Shown here piece after piece: positions 8,512 through 17,926 of a DNA stretch of 64,000 nucleotides; within the stretch, counting starts at the first letter, position 1, and each line of letters opens with the position of its first letter. The position numbers and the translations under genes are program-made. The stretch is taken from the NCBI RefSeq assembly GCF_008801835.1, contig NZ_VZOW01000021.1:30783-94782 (forward strand). Direction: 5' to 3'. Below the pieces are notes generated by a model. The model saw nothing but the letters and a program-made list of their open reading frames with translations, did not search any database and was not told the origin of the DNA. This DNA is from Cupriavidus pauculus. GTDB lineage: Bacteria; Pseudomonadota; Gammaproteobacteria; Burkholderiales; Burkholderiaceae.

Positions 8512-9380
8512 TGCCTGTCCGCCGTGACGTGCACCCACACCTTCCGCCGGAACGCATTTGCGACTGGCACGAACGCGGGCAGCATGTCACCCACTTCATC
8601 AATGCGCTGTCGATTTTCTTTCCTGCCGGCGAACGCTTCTTCATGGACAGCGTGCGCAACTATCGCGACCGCGTGACCGATCCAGAACTGAAGCAGGCGG
8701 TGGCCGGCTTTATCGGCCAGGAGGCGATGCACACGCGCGAGCATATCCTCTACAACCGGCTGCTCGACGACGCGGGACTGCCGGCGACAAAGCTCGACAA
8801 CGTGGTGGCGCGGCTGCTCAATCTGCTGCGCAAGATCCTGCCGAAGTCGTGGCAGCTGGCGCATACCATCGCGCTCGAACACTACACCGCGATGCTGGCT
8901 GGCGGCATGCTTTCGGACCCGCGCCACATGGGCGAATCGGAGCCCGGCTACCGGCAGGTCTGGACCTGGCACGCGCTGGAGGAAACCGAGCACAAGGCGG
9001 TGGCCTACGACGTCTGGAACGTCGTGATGAAACCGGGCCCGTATCGCTATTTCCTGCGCACGTTCACGATGCTGACCACCACGCTGACGTTCTGGGCGAT
9101 GGTATTCGTGTTCCACGTCCGGCTGGTGATGGCGGACAAGACGTGCCGCAACAAGCTGCTCGGCTTTGGCAGCGTGATCAAGTTCCTGTGGGGATCGCCG
9201 GGCGTGCTGCGCAAGATGATTCCGGAATGGTTCGACTACTTCCGGCCGGGCTTTCATCCATGGGACGAGGACAACCGCGCGGAACTGCAGCGCATCATGC
9301 CGCTGATCGCCGAGATCGAGGACACGGCGATACGCGCCGGCGCCAGCACGCGCGCGCCGTCGATCCGCAACGCGGCCTGA
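8508..9380 (+). CDS. PF10118 family protein, diiron-like motif
   Basis: A 290-residue member of the family usually called predicted metal-dependent hydrolase (PF10118). The visible metal-ligand pattern is E42, E72-x2-H75, E124 and E159-x2-H162, with about 30-35 residues within each pair. That is the layout of a ferritin-like diiron carboxylate helix bundle, so an oxygenase role is worth considering. A hydrophobic segment around residues 190-210 may contact membrane. It overlaps the hydrolase gene (start ATGATG at 8508, the second ATG at 8511 also possible) and ends the operon before a strong hairpin. Function is not established for the family. Confidence 0.8.
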   Translation: MMPVRRDVHPHLPPERICDWHERGQHVTHFINALSIFFPAGERFFMDSVRNYRDRVTDPELKQAVAGFIGQEAMHTREHILYNRLLDDAGLPATKLDNVVARLLNLLRKILPKSWQLAHTIALEHYTAMLAGGMLSDPRHMGESEPGYRQVWTWHALEETEHKAVAYDVWNVVMKPGPYRYFLRTFTMLTTTLTFWAMVFVFHVRLVMADKTCRNKLLGFGSVIKFLWGSPGVLRKMIPEWFDYFRPGFHPWDEDNRAELQRIMPLIAEIEDTAIRAGASTRAPSIRNAA

Positions 9381-9412
9381 GGCGCGGTGTCGTTTTGATT
9401 GCTGAGGTGTTT

Positions 9413-9442
9413 CCCTCTCCCGTGCGCGGGAGAGGGGTTTTG
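9413..9442. terminator. hairpin terminator between convergent genes
   Basis: Perfect 10-bp stem: CCCTCTCCCG (9413-9422) and CGGGAGAGGG (9427-9436) with loop TGCG, followed by GTTTTG. It sits between the end of the PF10118 gene and the end of the convergent MerR gene and could stop transcription arriving from the left. This exact kind of CCCTCTCCC hairpin is a common dispersed terminator-like element in proteobacteria. Confidence 0.75.
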
Positions 9443-10273
9443 TCAGGGCCGCGGCGTGTCGTGCAGATGCTCGAGGATCGCCGCGACGCGGTCGCCGAGA
9501 TACTTGTTTGCCGAGATCTCGAGCGCACGCATCATTTCCGTTTCGAGCGCGACCAGCGCCAGCGGACGGATGCGCCACAGCACATCGACGATGCGCGGCA
9601 CTTCGGCGGGCGGCGGCAATTGTCCTTCGCCAAAACGGTCGAGTTCGCGCACCACCATGCCGACGATGCGGTCCGACACGGCCTGGAAATGGCCGCGCGC
9701 GTGATCGATGATGTCGAGCACATCTTCCAGCGCAAATCCGGCACGCGCCATTTCTGCACCCGCCTGCAGCGCGCGCGGGCTGCGCGCCAGATAGCCGAAG
9801 CCGTCCGGCTCCAGCAGTCCCAGTGAAATCGCCTTAGCCAGTGCCGGCCGTGAAATCGCGCGCCCGAACAGGCGGGCCAGCGCCAGGTAGGAATAGTGGC
9901 GCGGCGCCTCGCTGTTCCACGGGCTGCTGATCGCGGTTTCCAACCCCAGGATCGACCGCAGATCGTGCCCTTCCACGATCGCCTTGAGCAGCTCCATGAT
10001 GTTGGCCAGCGTATAGCCGCGCGCCAGCAGATGGTGGATCAGCCGCAGGCGCCCCAGATGGGTCTGCGTGTAGATGCCGACGCGTCCGCGCCGCTCCGGC
10101 GGATCGATCAGGCCGCGATCCTGGTACGAGCGGATATTGCGCACCGTGGTGCCCGCAGCGCGCGCCAGTTCGTCGATCGTGTATTCGGGAAACGCTGCGC
10201 GGCCCGACGCGTCAGCATCGGTGTCGGACGGAGCGGATGGAGTTGGCTGAGCGCCGCGCTTTGGGGAAACCAT
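9443..10273 (-). CDS. MerR family transcriptional regulator
   Basis: A 276-residue MerR protein. After about 27 disordered residues the winged HTH begins at YTIDELARAAGTTVRNIRSY, followed by the dimerisation helix and a long C-terminal effector domain. No Cys cluster typical of metal sensors is visible, so a small organic ligand is likely. The frame stays open far upstream, but the ATG at 10273 is chosen because family likeness starts just after it. Its start overlaps the region where the divergent LysR gene begins. It converges on the oxidative operon and may regulate it. Confidence 0.85.
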   Translation of the reverse strand: MVSPKRGAQPTPSAPSDTDADASGRAAFPEYTIDELARAAGTTVRNIRSYQDRGLIDPPERRGRVGIYTQTHLGRLRLIHHLLARGYTLANIMELLKAIVEGHDLRSILGLETAISSPWNSEAPRHYSYLALARLFGRAISRPALAKAISLGLLEPDGFGYLARSPRALQAGAEMARAGFALEDVLDIIDHARGHFQAVSDRIVGMVVRELDRFGEGQLPPPAEVPRIVDVLWRIRPLALVALETEMMRALEISANKYLGDRVAAILEHLHDTPRP

Positions 10274-10334
10274 GGCGAAAATTCTAACCGAGTCGGGCAA
10301 CGTTACAATGGCCCACCACTCCCCCGCCCTCCCC

Positions 10335-11285
10335 ATGCACATCCGTTGGCTCGAAGATTTCGTCTGCCTGGCACAGGCCGGAAGCCTGGCGCGTGCCGCC
10401 GAGCTGCGCAACGTCACGCCGCCCGCGTTCGGGCGCCGCATGCAGGCGCTGGAGGTGTGGGCCGGCGCGCCGCTGATCGACCGCAGCGTATTCCCGGTGC
10501 GCCTGACTATCGAGGGCCGACAGTTCCTGGAAGCCGCGCAGGCGGCGTTGCGCACGCTGGACGAAGCGCGCCTGTCGCTGCGCGCGGCGCATCGCGCCGA
10601 TGCCAGCACGATCACCATCGCCACCGGCAAGACGCTCGCGCGCTCGATGGTGCCAGCGTGGCTGGCGGGACTGCGCGACGCGCTGCGCGACGACCCCGCG
10701 GGCGCGGGGTTCCGCACGCGACTGTCGACGCACGCCACGCACGATGCGCTGGAAATGTTCACCGAAGGCGACGCCGATTTCCTGCTCTGCTACAGCCCGC
10801 ACGATCTGCCCGTGATGCTGGACGATGCGCGCTACCAGTTTCATCCGGTAGGTGTGGAACGGCTGGTTTGCGTGTCCGCCGCCACGGCGCGCGGCGGCCC
10901 GGAATTCCGGCTGCACCAGCCCACTACCGCGAAATCGAAGGCCGGCGTGCGAAGCGCGCCCGTGCCGATGATCGCGTACGCGGAAACGCTGACGATGGGC
11001 CGCATGGTCAATCAGGAAATTGCACGCCGCCAACTGGCCGGCTGGCTCGACGTGATCGCGGTGAGCGACTTTGCCGAATCCGTGCACGAGATGGTGCGGC
11101 AGAGAATGGGCCTGGCGTGGCTGCCTGCACGATTGATCGCCGACGACTTGCACACGGGGCGATTGGTGCGCGCCGATCTGCACGGCGCGGATTCGGCCGA
11201 TCTGGCGCTCGACATTCGTCTGTACCGCCCGCGCGCGCCGATGCGTCCGCTGGCCGAAGCGTTCTGGCGCGCGGCCGCGGCGTAG
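10335..11285 (+). CDS. LysR family transcriptional regulator
   Basis: A 316-residue LysR regulator. The start MHIRWLEDFVCLAQAGSLAR leads directly into the HTH (AAELRNVTPPAFGRRMQALE), which is standard for the family, so the ATG at 10335 is preferred over 10272 and 10308. A periplasmic-binding-like effector domain follows to the C-terminus. It starts 61 bases from the divergent MerR gene and is followed in the same direction by a Bug receptor and a deacylase, which are its likely targets. Confidence 0.88.
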   Translation: MHIRWLEDFVCLAQAGSLARAAELRNVTPPAFGRRMQALEVWAGAPLIDRSVFPVRLTIEGRQFLEAAQAALRTLDEARLSLRAAHRADASTITIATGKTLARSMVPAWLAGLRDALRDDPAGAGFRTRLSTHATHDALEMFTEGDADFLLCYSPHDLPVMLDDARYQFHPVGVERLVCVSAATARGGPEFRLHQPTTAKSKAGVRSAPVPMIAYAETLTMGRMVNQEIARRQLAGWLDVIAVSDFAESVHEMVRQRMGLAWLPARLIADDLHTGRLVRADLHGADSADLALDIRLYRPRAPMRPLAEAFWRAAAA

Positions 11286-11527
11286 CGGCATAGCGCCGTC
11301 GCTGCGGCGCGTGTTCGCCGGCGCCAGATACAGCGTCACAACCTCGCGGCGCCCTCCTCCGCAATCGCCGCGCACCGCACGTGTGCACGGCACGCGTGGC
11401 GCAGCTGGCGATGCACCATGCCGGTCATTGCCGAAACGGCAACCGGCGTTGCCAAAGCGGCATGCCGCGCCGGTGCATGCTCTCTACCATCGCCGGAAAA
11501 CATTCAAAGCCACGATCCGGAGAAATC

Positions 11528-12511
11528 ATGAAGTCCCTGCTACGCGTTGCCGCTTCCGTTTCCCTCTCTTGCTGCGCCTTTGCCGCCACGCAGGCCTTGG
11601 CCGCTGCGCCCGCTTACCCGACCAAGCCGATCACGCTGGTGGTTGGCTACACCGCCGGTGGCAGCGTCGATCTGGTGGCTCGCACCGTGGCGCCGGAACT
11701 CGGCAAGCGCCTCGGCCAGAGCGTGGTGATCGAAAACCTTGGCGGCGCGGGCGGCACGATTGGCGCGCAGAAAGTGGTCAAGGCCGAGGCCGACGGATAC
11801 ACGCTGCTGATGGGCTCGGGCAGCGAAGTATCGATTGCGCGCCTGACCAATCCCGCCGTGCGCTACGACGGCGAAAAGGACCTCGCGCCGATCACCTTCG
11901 TCGGCACCCAGCCGATGGTGCTGGTGGGCAAGCTGCAACTGCCGGCCAAGGACGCTGGCGAACTGATGGCGCTGGCCAAGGCCAAGCCCGGCACGCTGTC
12001 GTACGCATCGTCGGGCGTGGGGACGCCGCTGAACCTGGCCGGCGAGCTGATCAAGCAACAGGGCAAGGTCAACATCACCCATGTGCCGTACAAGGGCGCC
12101 TCGGCCATGGCCACGGACCTGCTGGGCGGCCAGATCGACCTCGCGGTGATGGTGCTGTCGTCCGCCCTGCCGCATATCCAGGCCGGCCGCGTGCGCGCCT
12201 ATGGCGTGACCGAGGCCAAGCGCGCGGGCGTGGCGCCCAACGTTCCGGCACTGGCCGAGACGCCCGCGCTCAAGGGCGTGGACATGGGAGTATGGTTCGG
12301 ATTGATGGCGCCTACGTCCACGCCGCGTCCCATTATCGATCGCCTGAATACCGAGATGCAGGCCGTGCTGGCCATGCCGGACGTGCGCAAGAAGCTGGCC
12401 GAGGCCGGCGTCGAGGTGGCACCGGCCAATCCGGCCCAGTTCGCCAGCTTCGTCAAGCGCGAGACGGCCAAGTACCGCGCCATCGTCCAGGCCGCCGACA
12501 TCCGCGAGTAA
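11528..12511 (+). CDS. Bug-family tricarboxylate receptor protein
   Basis: A 327-residue periplasmic solute receptor of the Bug/TctC type. The start at 11528 has a GGAG ribosome site and gives a clean signal peptide ending at ALAAAP. The mature protein opens with the family hallmark YPTKPITLVVGYTAGGSVD and later ENLGGAGGTIGA. No tctA/tctB membrane subunits are next to it, which is usual for orphan Bug proteins in Burkholderiales. It is separated by 16 bases from the downstream deacylase gene, so the ligand may be an N-acyl amino acid or related acid; that is inference. Confidence 0.92.
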   Translation: MKSLLRVAASVSLSCCAFAATQALAAAPAYPTKPITLVVGYTAGGSVDLVARTVAPELGKRLGQSVVIENLGGAGGTIGAQKVVKAEADGYTLLMGSGSEVSIARLTNPAVRYDGEKDLAPITFVGTQPMVLVGKLQLPAKDAGELMALAKAKPGTLSYASSGVGTPLNLAGELIKQQGKVNITHVPYKGASAMATDLLGGQIDLAVMVLSSALPHIQAGRVRAYGVTEAKRAGVAPNVPALAETPALKGVDMGVWFGLMAPTSTPRPIIDRLNTEMQAVLAMPDVRKKLAEAGVEVAPANPAQFASFVKRETAKYRAIVQAADIRE

Positions 12512-12527
12512 CCGCAAGGAAGAATTT

Positions 12528-13502
12528 ATGACGCAAAGTGCACCTGACTTTGACGCTTATCCGGTCGAAGTCGAGTTTCCCGATATCCGCCCCTATGCCG
12601 ATGGCAACACGGGCGTGCCGTACATCCACACCTTCGACAGCGGCCTGCCCGGCCCGCACGTGATGATCAACGCGCTGACGCACGGCAACGAGGTGTGTGG
12701 CGCGATTGCCGTGGCCGGCCTGCTCGATCACGGCCTGCGTCCGCGCAGCGGCCGGCTGACGCTGTCGTTTGCCAATGTCGACGCCTACGCTACGTTCGAC
12801 GCGGCCCGGCCTGATGCGTCGCGCTTCGTCGATCAGGATTTCAATCGCGTCTGGACCGCGAGTGTGCTCGACGACATGTCGCGCGATTCCTCGGAATTGC
12901 GCCGCGCCCGCGCCATGCGACCGGTGATCGACACCGTCGACCTGTTGCTCGACCTGCATTCGATGCACGAGAAAAGCCGCGCGCTGATCGTGTCCGGCCC
13001 GCTGGACAAGGGCATCGCGCTGGCGCGTGCATTGGGTGCGCCGGCCGACATCATCGTCGACGAAGGCCATCCCGAGGGCCGTCGCATGCGCGACTACGCC
13101 GATTTTGGCGACCCGGCCAGCGCGCGCAATGCGTTGCTGATCGAATGCGGCCAGCACTGGGAGACGATTGCGGTGGACGTGGCGCGCGACAGCGCCGCGC
13201 GCTTCCTGCTCAATGCCGGCATCGTCGCCGAAGCCGATCTGCCGGCGGGCTGGCTGCGCCCGCTGCCGGCCGCGCAGCGCGTGATCCGCGTGACCGAGCC
13301 GGTGGTGGCCAGCAGCATGGACTTCCGCTTCGCCGGCCCTTACACGGGGCTGGAAACCTTCGACGATGCCGGCACCGTGATCGGCTGGCGCGATGGCCAG
13401 GCGGTGGTCACGCCGTATCCGCATTGCGTGCTGGTGATGCCGTCGCTGCGCCAGCTGCGGCCTGGCGTGACGGTCGTTCGGCTGGGGCGGCTCGAGGTCT
13501 GA
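12528..13502 (+). CDS. succinylglutamate desuccinylase/aspartoacylase-like protein
   Basis: A 324-residue M14-like zinc deacylase. Zinc ligands are visible as H52 and E55 in ALTHGNEVCG and a later His in LLLDLHSMHEKS (near residue 144). The NVDAYATFDAARP and DQDFNRVW segments are typical for the family. A strong AAGGAAG ribosome site precedes the ATG. Probable reaction: hydrolysis of an N-acyl amino acid or similar amide in the cytoplasm. Coupling to the upstream Bug receptor suggests uptake and deacylation of the same substrate. Confidence 0.88.
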   Translation: MTQSAPDFDAYPVEVEFPDIRPYADGNTGVPYIHTFDSGLPGPHVMINALTHGNEVCGAIAVAGLLDHGLRPRSGRLTLSFANVDAYATFDAARPDASRFVDQDFNRVWTASVLDDMSRDSSELRRARAMRPVIDTVDLLLDLHSMHEKSRALIVSGPLDKGIALARALGAPADIIVDEGHPEGRRMRDYADFGDPASARNALLIECGQHWETIAVDVARDSAARFLLNAGIVAEADLPAGWLRPLPAAQRVIRVTEPVVASSMDFRFAGPYTGLETFDDAGTVIGWRDGQAVVTPYPHCVLVMPSLRQLRPGVTVVRLGRLEV

Positions 13503-13748
13503 AACCAGTTGCAGTGTCGGTGTCTCCGATCTGGTGCGACGCGCCGGCAAGCGGCTCCCGCAAGAAGCCGCGTCCGGCGCGATTTTTTCCATCATGCCGT
13601 GATGTATGGGGACGCGATCTAGAGTAAGCATTCCTTGAACTCAAGGCGGCTGTTCGGACATCCGATAACTCCGTTGTGACGATCTGCCGTCAGAGCAGAC
13701 GTCGCCCGTGCGCCATGACGGCGCACGGCGTTATTCACGGAGCGCCCC

Positions 13749-15755
13749 TTGTCTTCTACCTCTTCCCTTACCCTGCCTGCGCAGACGTCGGCGGGCCGCG
13801 TGCGCGCCGGCGGCTGGAGCATCGGCACGCGCATTGCGCTGGTCGTGCTGGCCGTGCAGGTCGTCGCCTTCGGCGCGTTTTCGCTGGCGCTGTCTGCCAG
13901 CAGCATGAACCAGCTGGAATCCCAGGCGCGCGACGCCATCGCGACCGAAAGCCACACCCTGCGCGAACTCGTGGCGCAGCTCGACGACACGATGCTGCAG
14001 GAAGCCGACCGCTTTATGCTGAGCCTCGCCGCGGTGCTGCCCGGACCCTACGCGGTCGATCCGTCGCAATCGATCGAAGTGGCCGGCAAGCCGACGCCGG
14101 CGTTTCGCAGCGGCGATCAGGTGCTGAATAACAGCTTCGACGTGCCCGACAAGTTTTTCGCCCACACCGGCGGGGTCGTGGCCACCGTGTTCGCGCGCAC
14201 CGGCGATGACTTTATCCGCGTGACGACATCGCTGAAGAAGCAGGACGGCCAGCGCGCGGTCGGCACGCTGCTGGACCGCACCGGTGCGGCGTATGCGGCG
14301 GTGTCCTCGGGCAAGTCGTACCGCTCGCTGGCGTGGCTGTTCGGCAAACCGTACATGAGCAAGTACGAGCCCGTGCGCGACAGCGCCGGCAGGATCGTCG
14401 GCGCGCTGTTTGTGGGCGTGAACGTGGAAGCCGAACTGGCCGCGGTGAAGAACCGCATCCGTCGCAAGGCCATCGGCGGCACGGGCCAGTTCCTGGTGAT
14501 CGACGCCAGGCCGGGGCCGGACCAGGGCAGGGTGATGGTCGACCGGTCCGGGTCGGAAGGCACGGTGCAGCTCGATGCCAAGGATAGCGACGGCAACGCG
14601 TGGGTGCGCGAGATGATCGCCGCAAAAGAGGGCGTACGCGTGAACACCGTGGCGCTCGGCAACGGCGCGCCGGCCGAGCGCCTGACCGCCTTTGTCACCT
14701 ATCCCGAATGGCAATGGCTGATCGCGGGCAGCGTGCCGATGGCGTCGCTACGCGACGAACTGGCCGCCAGCCGCAACCGCTTTTTAGCCGGCGGGTTGCT
14801 GGCCGCACTGGCGGTGTCGGCGGCGTTCTGGTGGCTGCTGCGCAGGATGGTGAGCGTGCCGCTCGCCAACGCCGCCGATGCGGCGGGACGTCTGGCGTCG
14901 GGCGATCTCAGCGCTCGACTGGACAGCGCGCGTCATGACGAAATCGGCCAGCTGATGCGCGCCATCGACGGCGTGGGGCAGGGTCTGAGCGGCATTGTCG
15001 ACAAGGTGCGCGGCAGCGTTGCCGCGATCGCCGGCAGTACCAGCCAGATCGCCAGCGGCAACGCCGACCTGTCGGCGCGCACCGCAGCGCAGGCCGGCAG
15101 CCTCGAGCGCACGGTGGCAAGCATCGAAGAGCTGTCCGCCACGGTCAAGCAGAACGCCGACAATGCGCACGATGCCAACCAGGCCGTTACCAGCGCCGCC
15201 GAAGCCGCGCGCACCAGCGGCGACACGGTCAGTGGCGTGGTGGCCACCATGGCCGACATCCATCGCAATGCACAGCAGGTGGTGGACATTATTGGCCTGA
15301 TCGACGGCATCGCTTTCCAGACCAATATCCTCGCGCTCAATGCCGCAGTGGAAGCGGCGCGCGCCGGCGAGCACGGGCGCGGTTTCGCGGTGGTGGCCGG
15401 CGAGGTGCGCAGCCTGGCGCAGCGCAGCGCAAATGCGGCGGCCGAGATCAAGCAATTGATCGAGCGCACCGTCACGGATCTGGAAAGTGGCAACGCGGCC
15501 GTGCAGCAGGCGGGCAATGCGATCGACGACATGGTGCGGCGCGTGGAAGGCATCGCCGCATTGATGGGCGATATCAGCGTGGCATCGCGCGAGCAGTCGC
15601 AGGGGCTGGCGCAGGTGAGCGGCGCCGTGGCCGAAATGGACACCGTGACGCAGCAGAACGCGGCGCTGGTGGAAGAGGCGGCCGCCGCCGCCGACAGCCT
15701 GCACCATCAGGCGCAGGAGTTGCGTCAGGCCGTGGAAGTGTTCCGGCTGGCCTGA
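13749..15755 (+). CDS. methyl-accepting chemotaxis protein
   Basis: A 668-residue transmembrane chemoreceptor starting at a TTG (13749) with ACGGAG at the right distance. TM1 lies about residues 26-50, then a large periplasmic sensor that looks like the Cache_3-Cache_2 type, TM2 near residues 340-360, a HAMP segment, and the cytoplasmic signalling hairpin with the conserved tip [20 protein letters not shown]. The C-terminus ends in VFRLA without a CheR-binding pentapeptide. No chemotaxis genes adjoin it. The ligand is unknown; Cache domains usually bind small organic acids or amino acids. Confidence 0.9.
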   Translation: MSSTSSLTLPAQTSAGRVRAGGWSIGTRIALVVLAVQVVAFGAFSLALSASSMNQLESQARDAIATESHTLRELVAQLDDTMLQEADRFMLSLAAVLPGPYAVDPSQSIEVAGKPTPAFRSGDQVLNNSFDVPDKFFAHTGGVVATVFARTGDDFIRVTTSLKKQDGQRAVGTLLDRTGAAYAAVSSGKSYRSLAWLFGKPYMSKYEPVRDSAGRIVGALFVGVNVEAELAAVKNRIRRKAIGGTGQFLVIDARPGPDQGRVMVDRSGSEGTVQLDAKDSDGNAWVREMIAAKEGVRVNTVALGNGAPAERLTAFVTYPEWQWLIAGSVPMASLRDELAASRNRFLAGGLLAALAVSAAFWWLLRRMVSVPLANAADAAGRLASGDLSARLDSARHDEIGQLMRAIDGVGQGLSGIVDKVRGSVAAIAGSTSQIASGNADLSARTAAQAGSLERTVASIEELSATVKQNADNAHDANQAVTSAAEAARTSGDTVSGVVATMADIHRNAQQVVDIIGLIDGIAFQTNILALNAAVEAARAGEHGRGFAVVAGEVRSLAQRSANAAAEIKQLIERTVTDLESGNAAVQQAGNAIDDMVRRVEGIAALMGDISVASREQSQGLAQVSGAVAEMDTVTQQNAALVEEAAAAADSLHHQAQELRQAVEVFRLA

Positions 15756-15782
15756 ACGCGCGGAGACGGCGGCAGTGCGGCG

Positions 15783-16394
15783 TCAGGCTGCCGGGGCTGC
15801 GGCCGGTGCGGCCTGGGGCGTGGCGGCCGGCGCCGGCGCGGCTTGCGCCGGTTGTCCCGGTTGGGTCGGTTGCGGCTTGAGGCCCGGGAACAGCCGATCG
15901 ACCAGTTCCTCGATCTTCGCGCCCGGCTGGATCAGGTGGCTCAGGTTGATGCCACCCGCGCTGCGGTTAGCGTTGAACACGGCTTTGCCGACGCGCTCGC
16001 CGTTGCGGAACACGGTGATGTCGGCCGACACCAGGAACGGCGTGATGTAGGTCTGGCGCTGCGCCACGTACAGTGCCGTCATCGGACATGCCGCCACGGA
16101 AGAATAGGGCGGCAGCATTTTGACTTCGAAGTTGCGCGCGCGCAGCGCACTGGCGAAGTCTTCCACGAATGCGTTGCCGTTCACCTGGTTGGTGATCACG
16201 CAGAACAGCGCGCCGTCGGCGCCCACCACGCGATTGCCGTCCACGCGGAACTGGGCCGGGCCGCCGTAGGCGCCGGGCTGGAAGCCGGCGATTGGATCGG
16301 GCTGGTCGGCACGGTCCACGGGTGCGACGCTCTGGTAGGTGGAACAGCCCGCGGCCATCAAGGCCAGCGCGGCGGCAATCGTTGCTCTCTTCAT
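15783..16394 (-). CDS. putative outer-membrane lipoprotein
   Basis: A 203-residue lipoprotein. The ATG at 16394 gives a short signal peptide with the lipobox LMAAGC near residue 17. The domain that follows has two Cys pairs and a beta-rich core with NANRSAGGINLSHLIQPGAKIEELVDRLFP. It resembles a small group called Sbal_3080-type lipoproteins (recollection only). The last 30 residues are Pro/Ala/Gln low complexity. Much longer open frame exists upstream but has no family likeness. Function unknown; likely periplasm-facing envelope protein. Confidence 0.75.
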   Translation of the reverse strand: MKRATIAAALALMAAGCSTYQSVAPVDRADQPDPIAGFQPGAYGGPAQFRVDGNRVVGADGALFCVITNQVNGNAFVEDFASALRARNFEVKMLPPYSSVAACPMTALYVAQRQTYITPFLVSADITVFRNGERVGKAVFNANRSAGGINLSHLIQPGAKIEELVDRLFPGLKPQPTQPGQPAQAAPAPAATPQAAPAAAPAA

Positions 16395-16600
16395 CTTCGG
16401 TCCTGGAAACGCGTCGGCGACACCGCCGGCGTTCCGGGCCCGCGCGAATCGCGGTTCAGCGGCGCAGTGGCGGCAGCATGCCCCTGTAATGTAGGCGGGC
16501 AGGCCGCGGCGCAAAGCGTCGAAAAGCGTGGGACAGTTGCCGTATATCCGGATCGATGCGTGCTTCGCGCCGGTTGCGGGCGGCGCAATCCCGACACGCT

Positions 16601-17164
16601 TCAGTTGGCGCCGCCGCGCACCAGGCAGTCGGCCAGCAGCGGCGTGCCGCTGTCGTCCCGTCCCGCGCCCGTGCACTCGACCGCGACTTTCTGGCCGCGC
16701 CGGACCATCGTGGCGCGTGCTTCCACTTCGCAGGTGCGCCCGGCCGGACCGCAAATCTGGCGAGGAAGCAGCTCGGCGCGGACCACGTCGCCGGGATTGT
16801 TGGCGCGGATTTCCAGGAACACGCGATCGCCATCGCGGCGCACGCCGCTGGCCACGCCTTCCACGATGAAATACTTGCCGCGATAGCGGTCGTCGGCCGC
16901 ACCGCTGTTGTCGCGATAGTCGTCGAAAAGATTCTCGGCCTGGTATTGCGGCAGGGGATTGGCGGGGCGATCGGGATCGATGCTGATCGGGTCGAGCGTG
17001 CCGTTGCGCGGGATGCCGCGCGGCACGCTGGCGGGCGCGTCGCCCGCGGCGGCCGGGAGTTCGGTTTGCGCCGCGTCGTTCCGGTCATTGCCGACGAACC
17101 ACAACAATCCAAGTACGACGACGGCAACGATGGCGATAAGGGTTTGCTGGAGGCGGCTCAACAT
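16601..17164 (-). CDS. membrane-anchored OB-fold (tRNA_anti-like) protein
   Basis: A 187-residue protein from the ATG at 17164. Residues 6-24 form an N-terminal membrane anchor (LQQTLIAIVAVVVLGLLWFV), followed by a Pro/Ala linker. The C-terminal domain carries AENLFDDYRDN, YFIVEGVASGVRRDGDRVFL and later AVECTGAG, which fits the OB-fold tRNA_anti-like family. Proteins of this family have a YRDN-type beginning and no known reaction. The TetR gene upstream is on the same strand and separated by 64 bases. Confidence 0.75.
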   Translation of the reverse strand: MLSRLQQTLIAIVAVVVLGLLWFVGNDRNDAAQTELPAAAGDAPASVPRGIPRNGTLDPISIDPDRPANPLPQYQAENLFDDYRDNSGAADDRYRGKYFIVEGVASGVRRDGDRVFLEIRANNPGDVVRAELLPRQICGPAGRTCEVEARATMVRRGQKVAVECTGAGRDDSGTPLLADCLVRGGAN

Positions 17165-17228
17165 CTGTGGGGCGGACCGCGCGCGCGGCCAATATGCGGA
17201 AGCTTCGAAGTCCGCCAGTGTAGCGCGC

Positions 17229-17825
17229 CTACGCGGCGTCGATGTCGGCCAGCAGATGCGCCTTGGTGGCCGCAAGCACTTCGTTGGATAGTGGCGTGCC
17301 CTGCGTGGCGCGCGCCAGCACCAGCGCGCCGGCCAGTGTCGCCATCTGCGCGATGGCCGTGCTGCGTCGCTGCGTATCGTCGTCGCCGGGCTGGACGCTT
17401 GCCAAAATCTCCAGCAGGTTTTCCAGTCCTTCATGAAACACGGCGCGCACCGGTTTGCCTTCGGGCTCGCGCGCCACGTCGTTGGCGAGCGCCGCCACGG
17501 GGCAGCCGGAGCCCGGACCATTGCGATTGCGCGCGGACAGGTAGCCGTCGACCAGCGCGGTCAACGCCGCGGCGCGATCCGGCGCATCGTCCACTCGCTT
17601 GCGCCAGCGCGCTTCCGATTCCTCGAATGCGCGCGCGCAGGCAATCGCCGCGAGCGCATCCTTCGATTCGAAATGGCCATAGAAACCGCCATGCGTCAGC
17701 CCCGCCGCGCCCATTAGATCGGCCACGCTGACGCCATGGAAACCTTGCTCGCGAAATAGTCGTGAGGAGACCTGTTCGATGGCTGCGCGGTTTTTCTCCG
17801 CTTCCGCTTTCGATACACGCGGCAT
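17229..17825 (-). CDS. TetR/AcrR family transcriptional regulator
   Basis: A 198-residue TetR repressor of ordinary size. The N-terminal HTH is clear: RAAIEQVSSRLFREQGFHG, then DLMGAAGLTHGGFYGHFESK. The motif GGFYGHF and the Cys in GSGCPVAALANDVAREP are typical of TetR regulators that control redox or quinone-type enzymes. The ATG at 17825 is chosen because the HTH begins 15 residues later; the open frame extends 160 more codons without likeness. No obvious target operon next to it besides the OB-fold gene. Confidence 0.87.
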   Translation of the reverse strand: MPRVSKAEAEKNRAAIEQVSSRLFREQGFHGVSVADLMGAAGLTHGGFYGHFESKDALAAIACARAFEESEARWRKRVDDAPDRAAALTALVDGYLSARNRNGPGSGCPVAALANDVAREPEGKPVRAVFHEGLENLLEILASVQPGDDDTQRRSTAIAQMATLAGALVLARATQGTPLSNEVLAATKAHLLADIDAA

Positions 17826-17926
17826 GATGGACTCCGGTTCGATATGTGGCCGATGGTCCGCCACAATGCGCGCCAAGTCAACGTAACCCGGGCGTAAGTG
17901 GGGACGCTTGCGGCAACACGCAAGTA

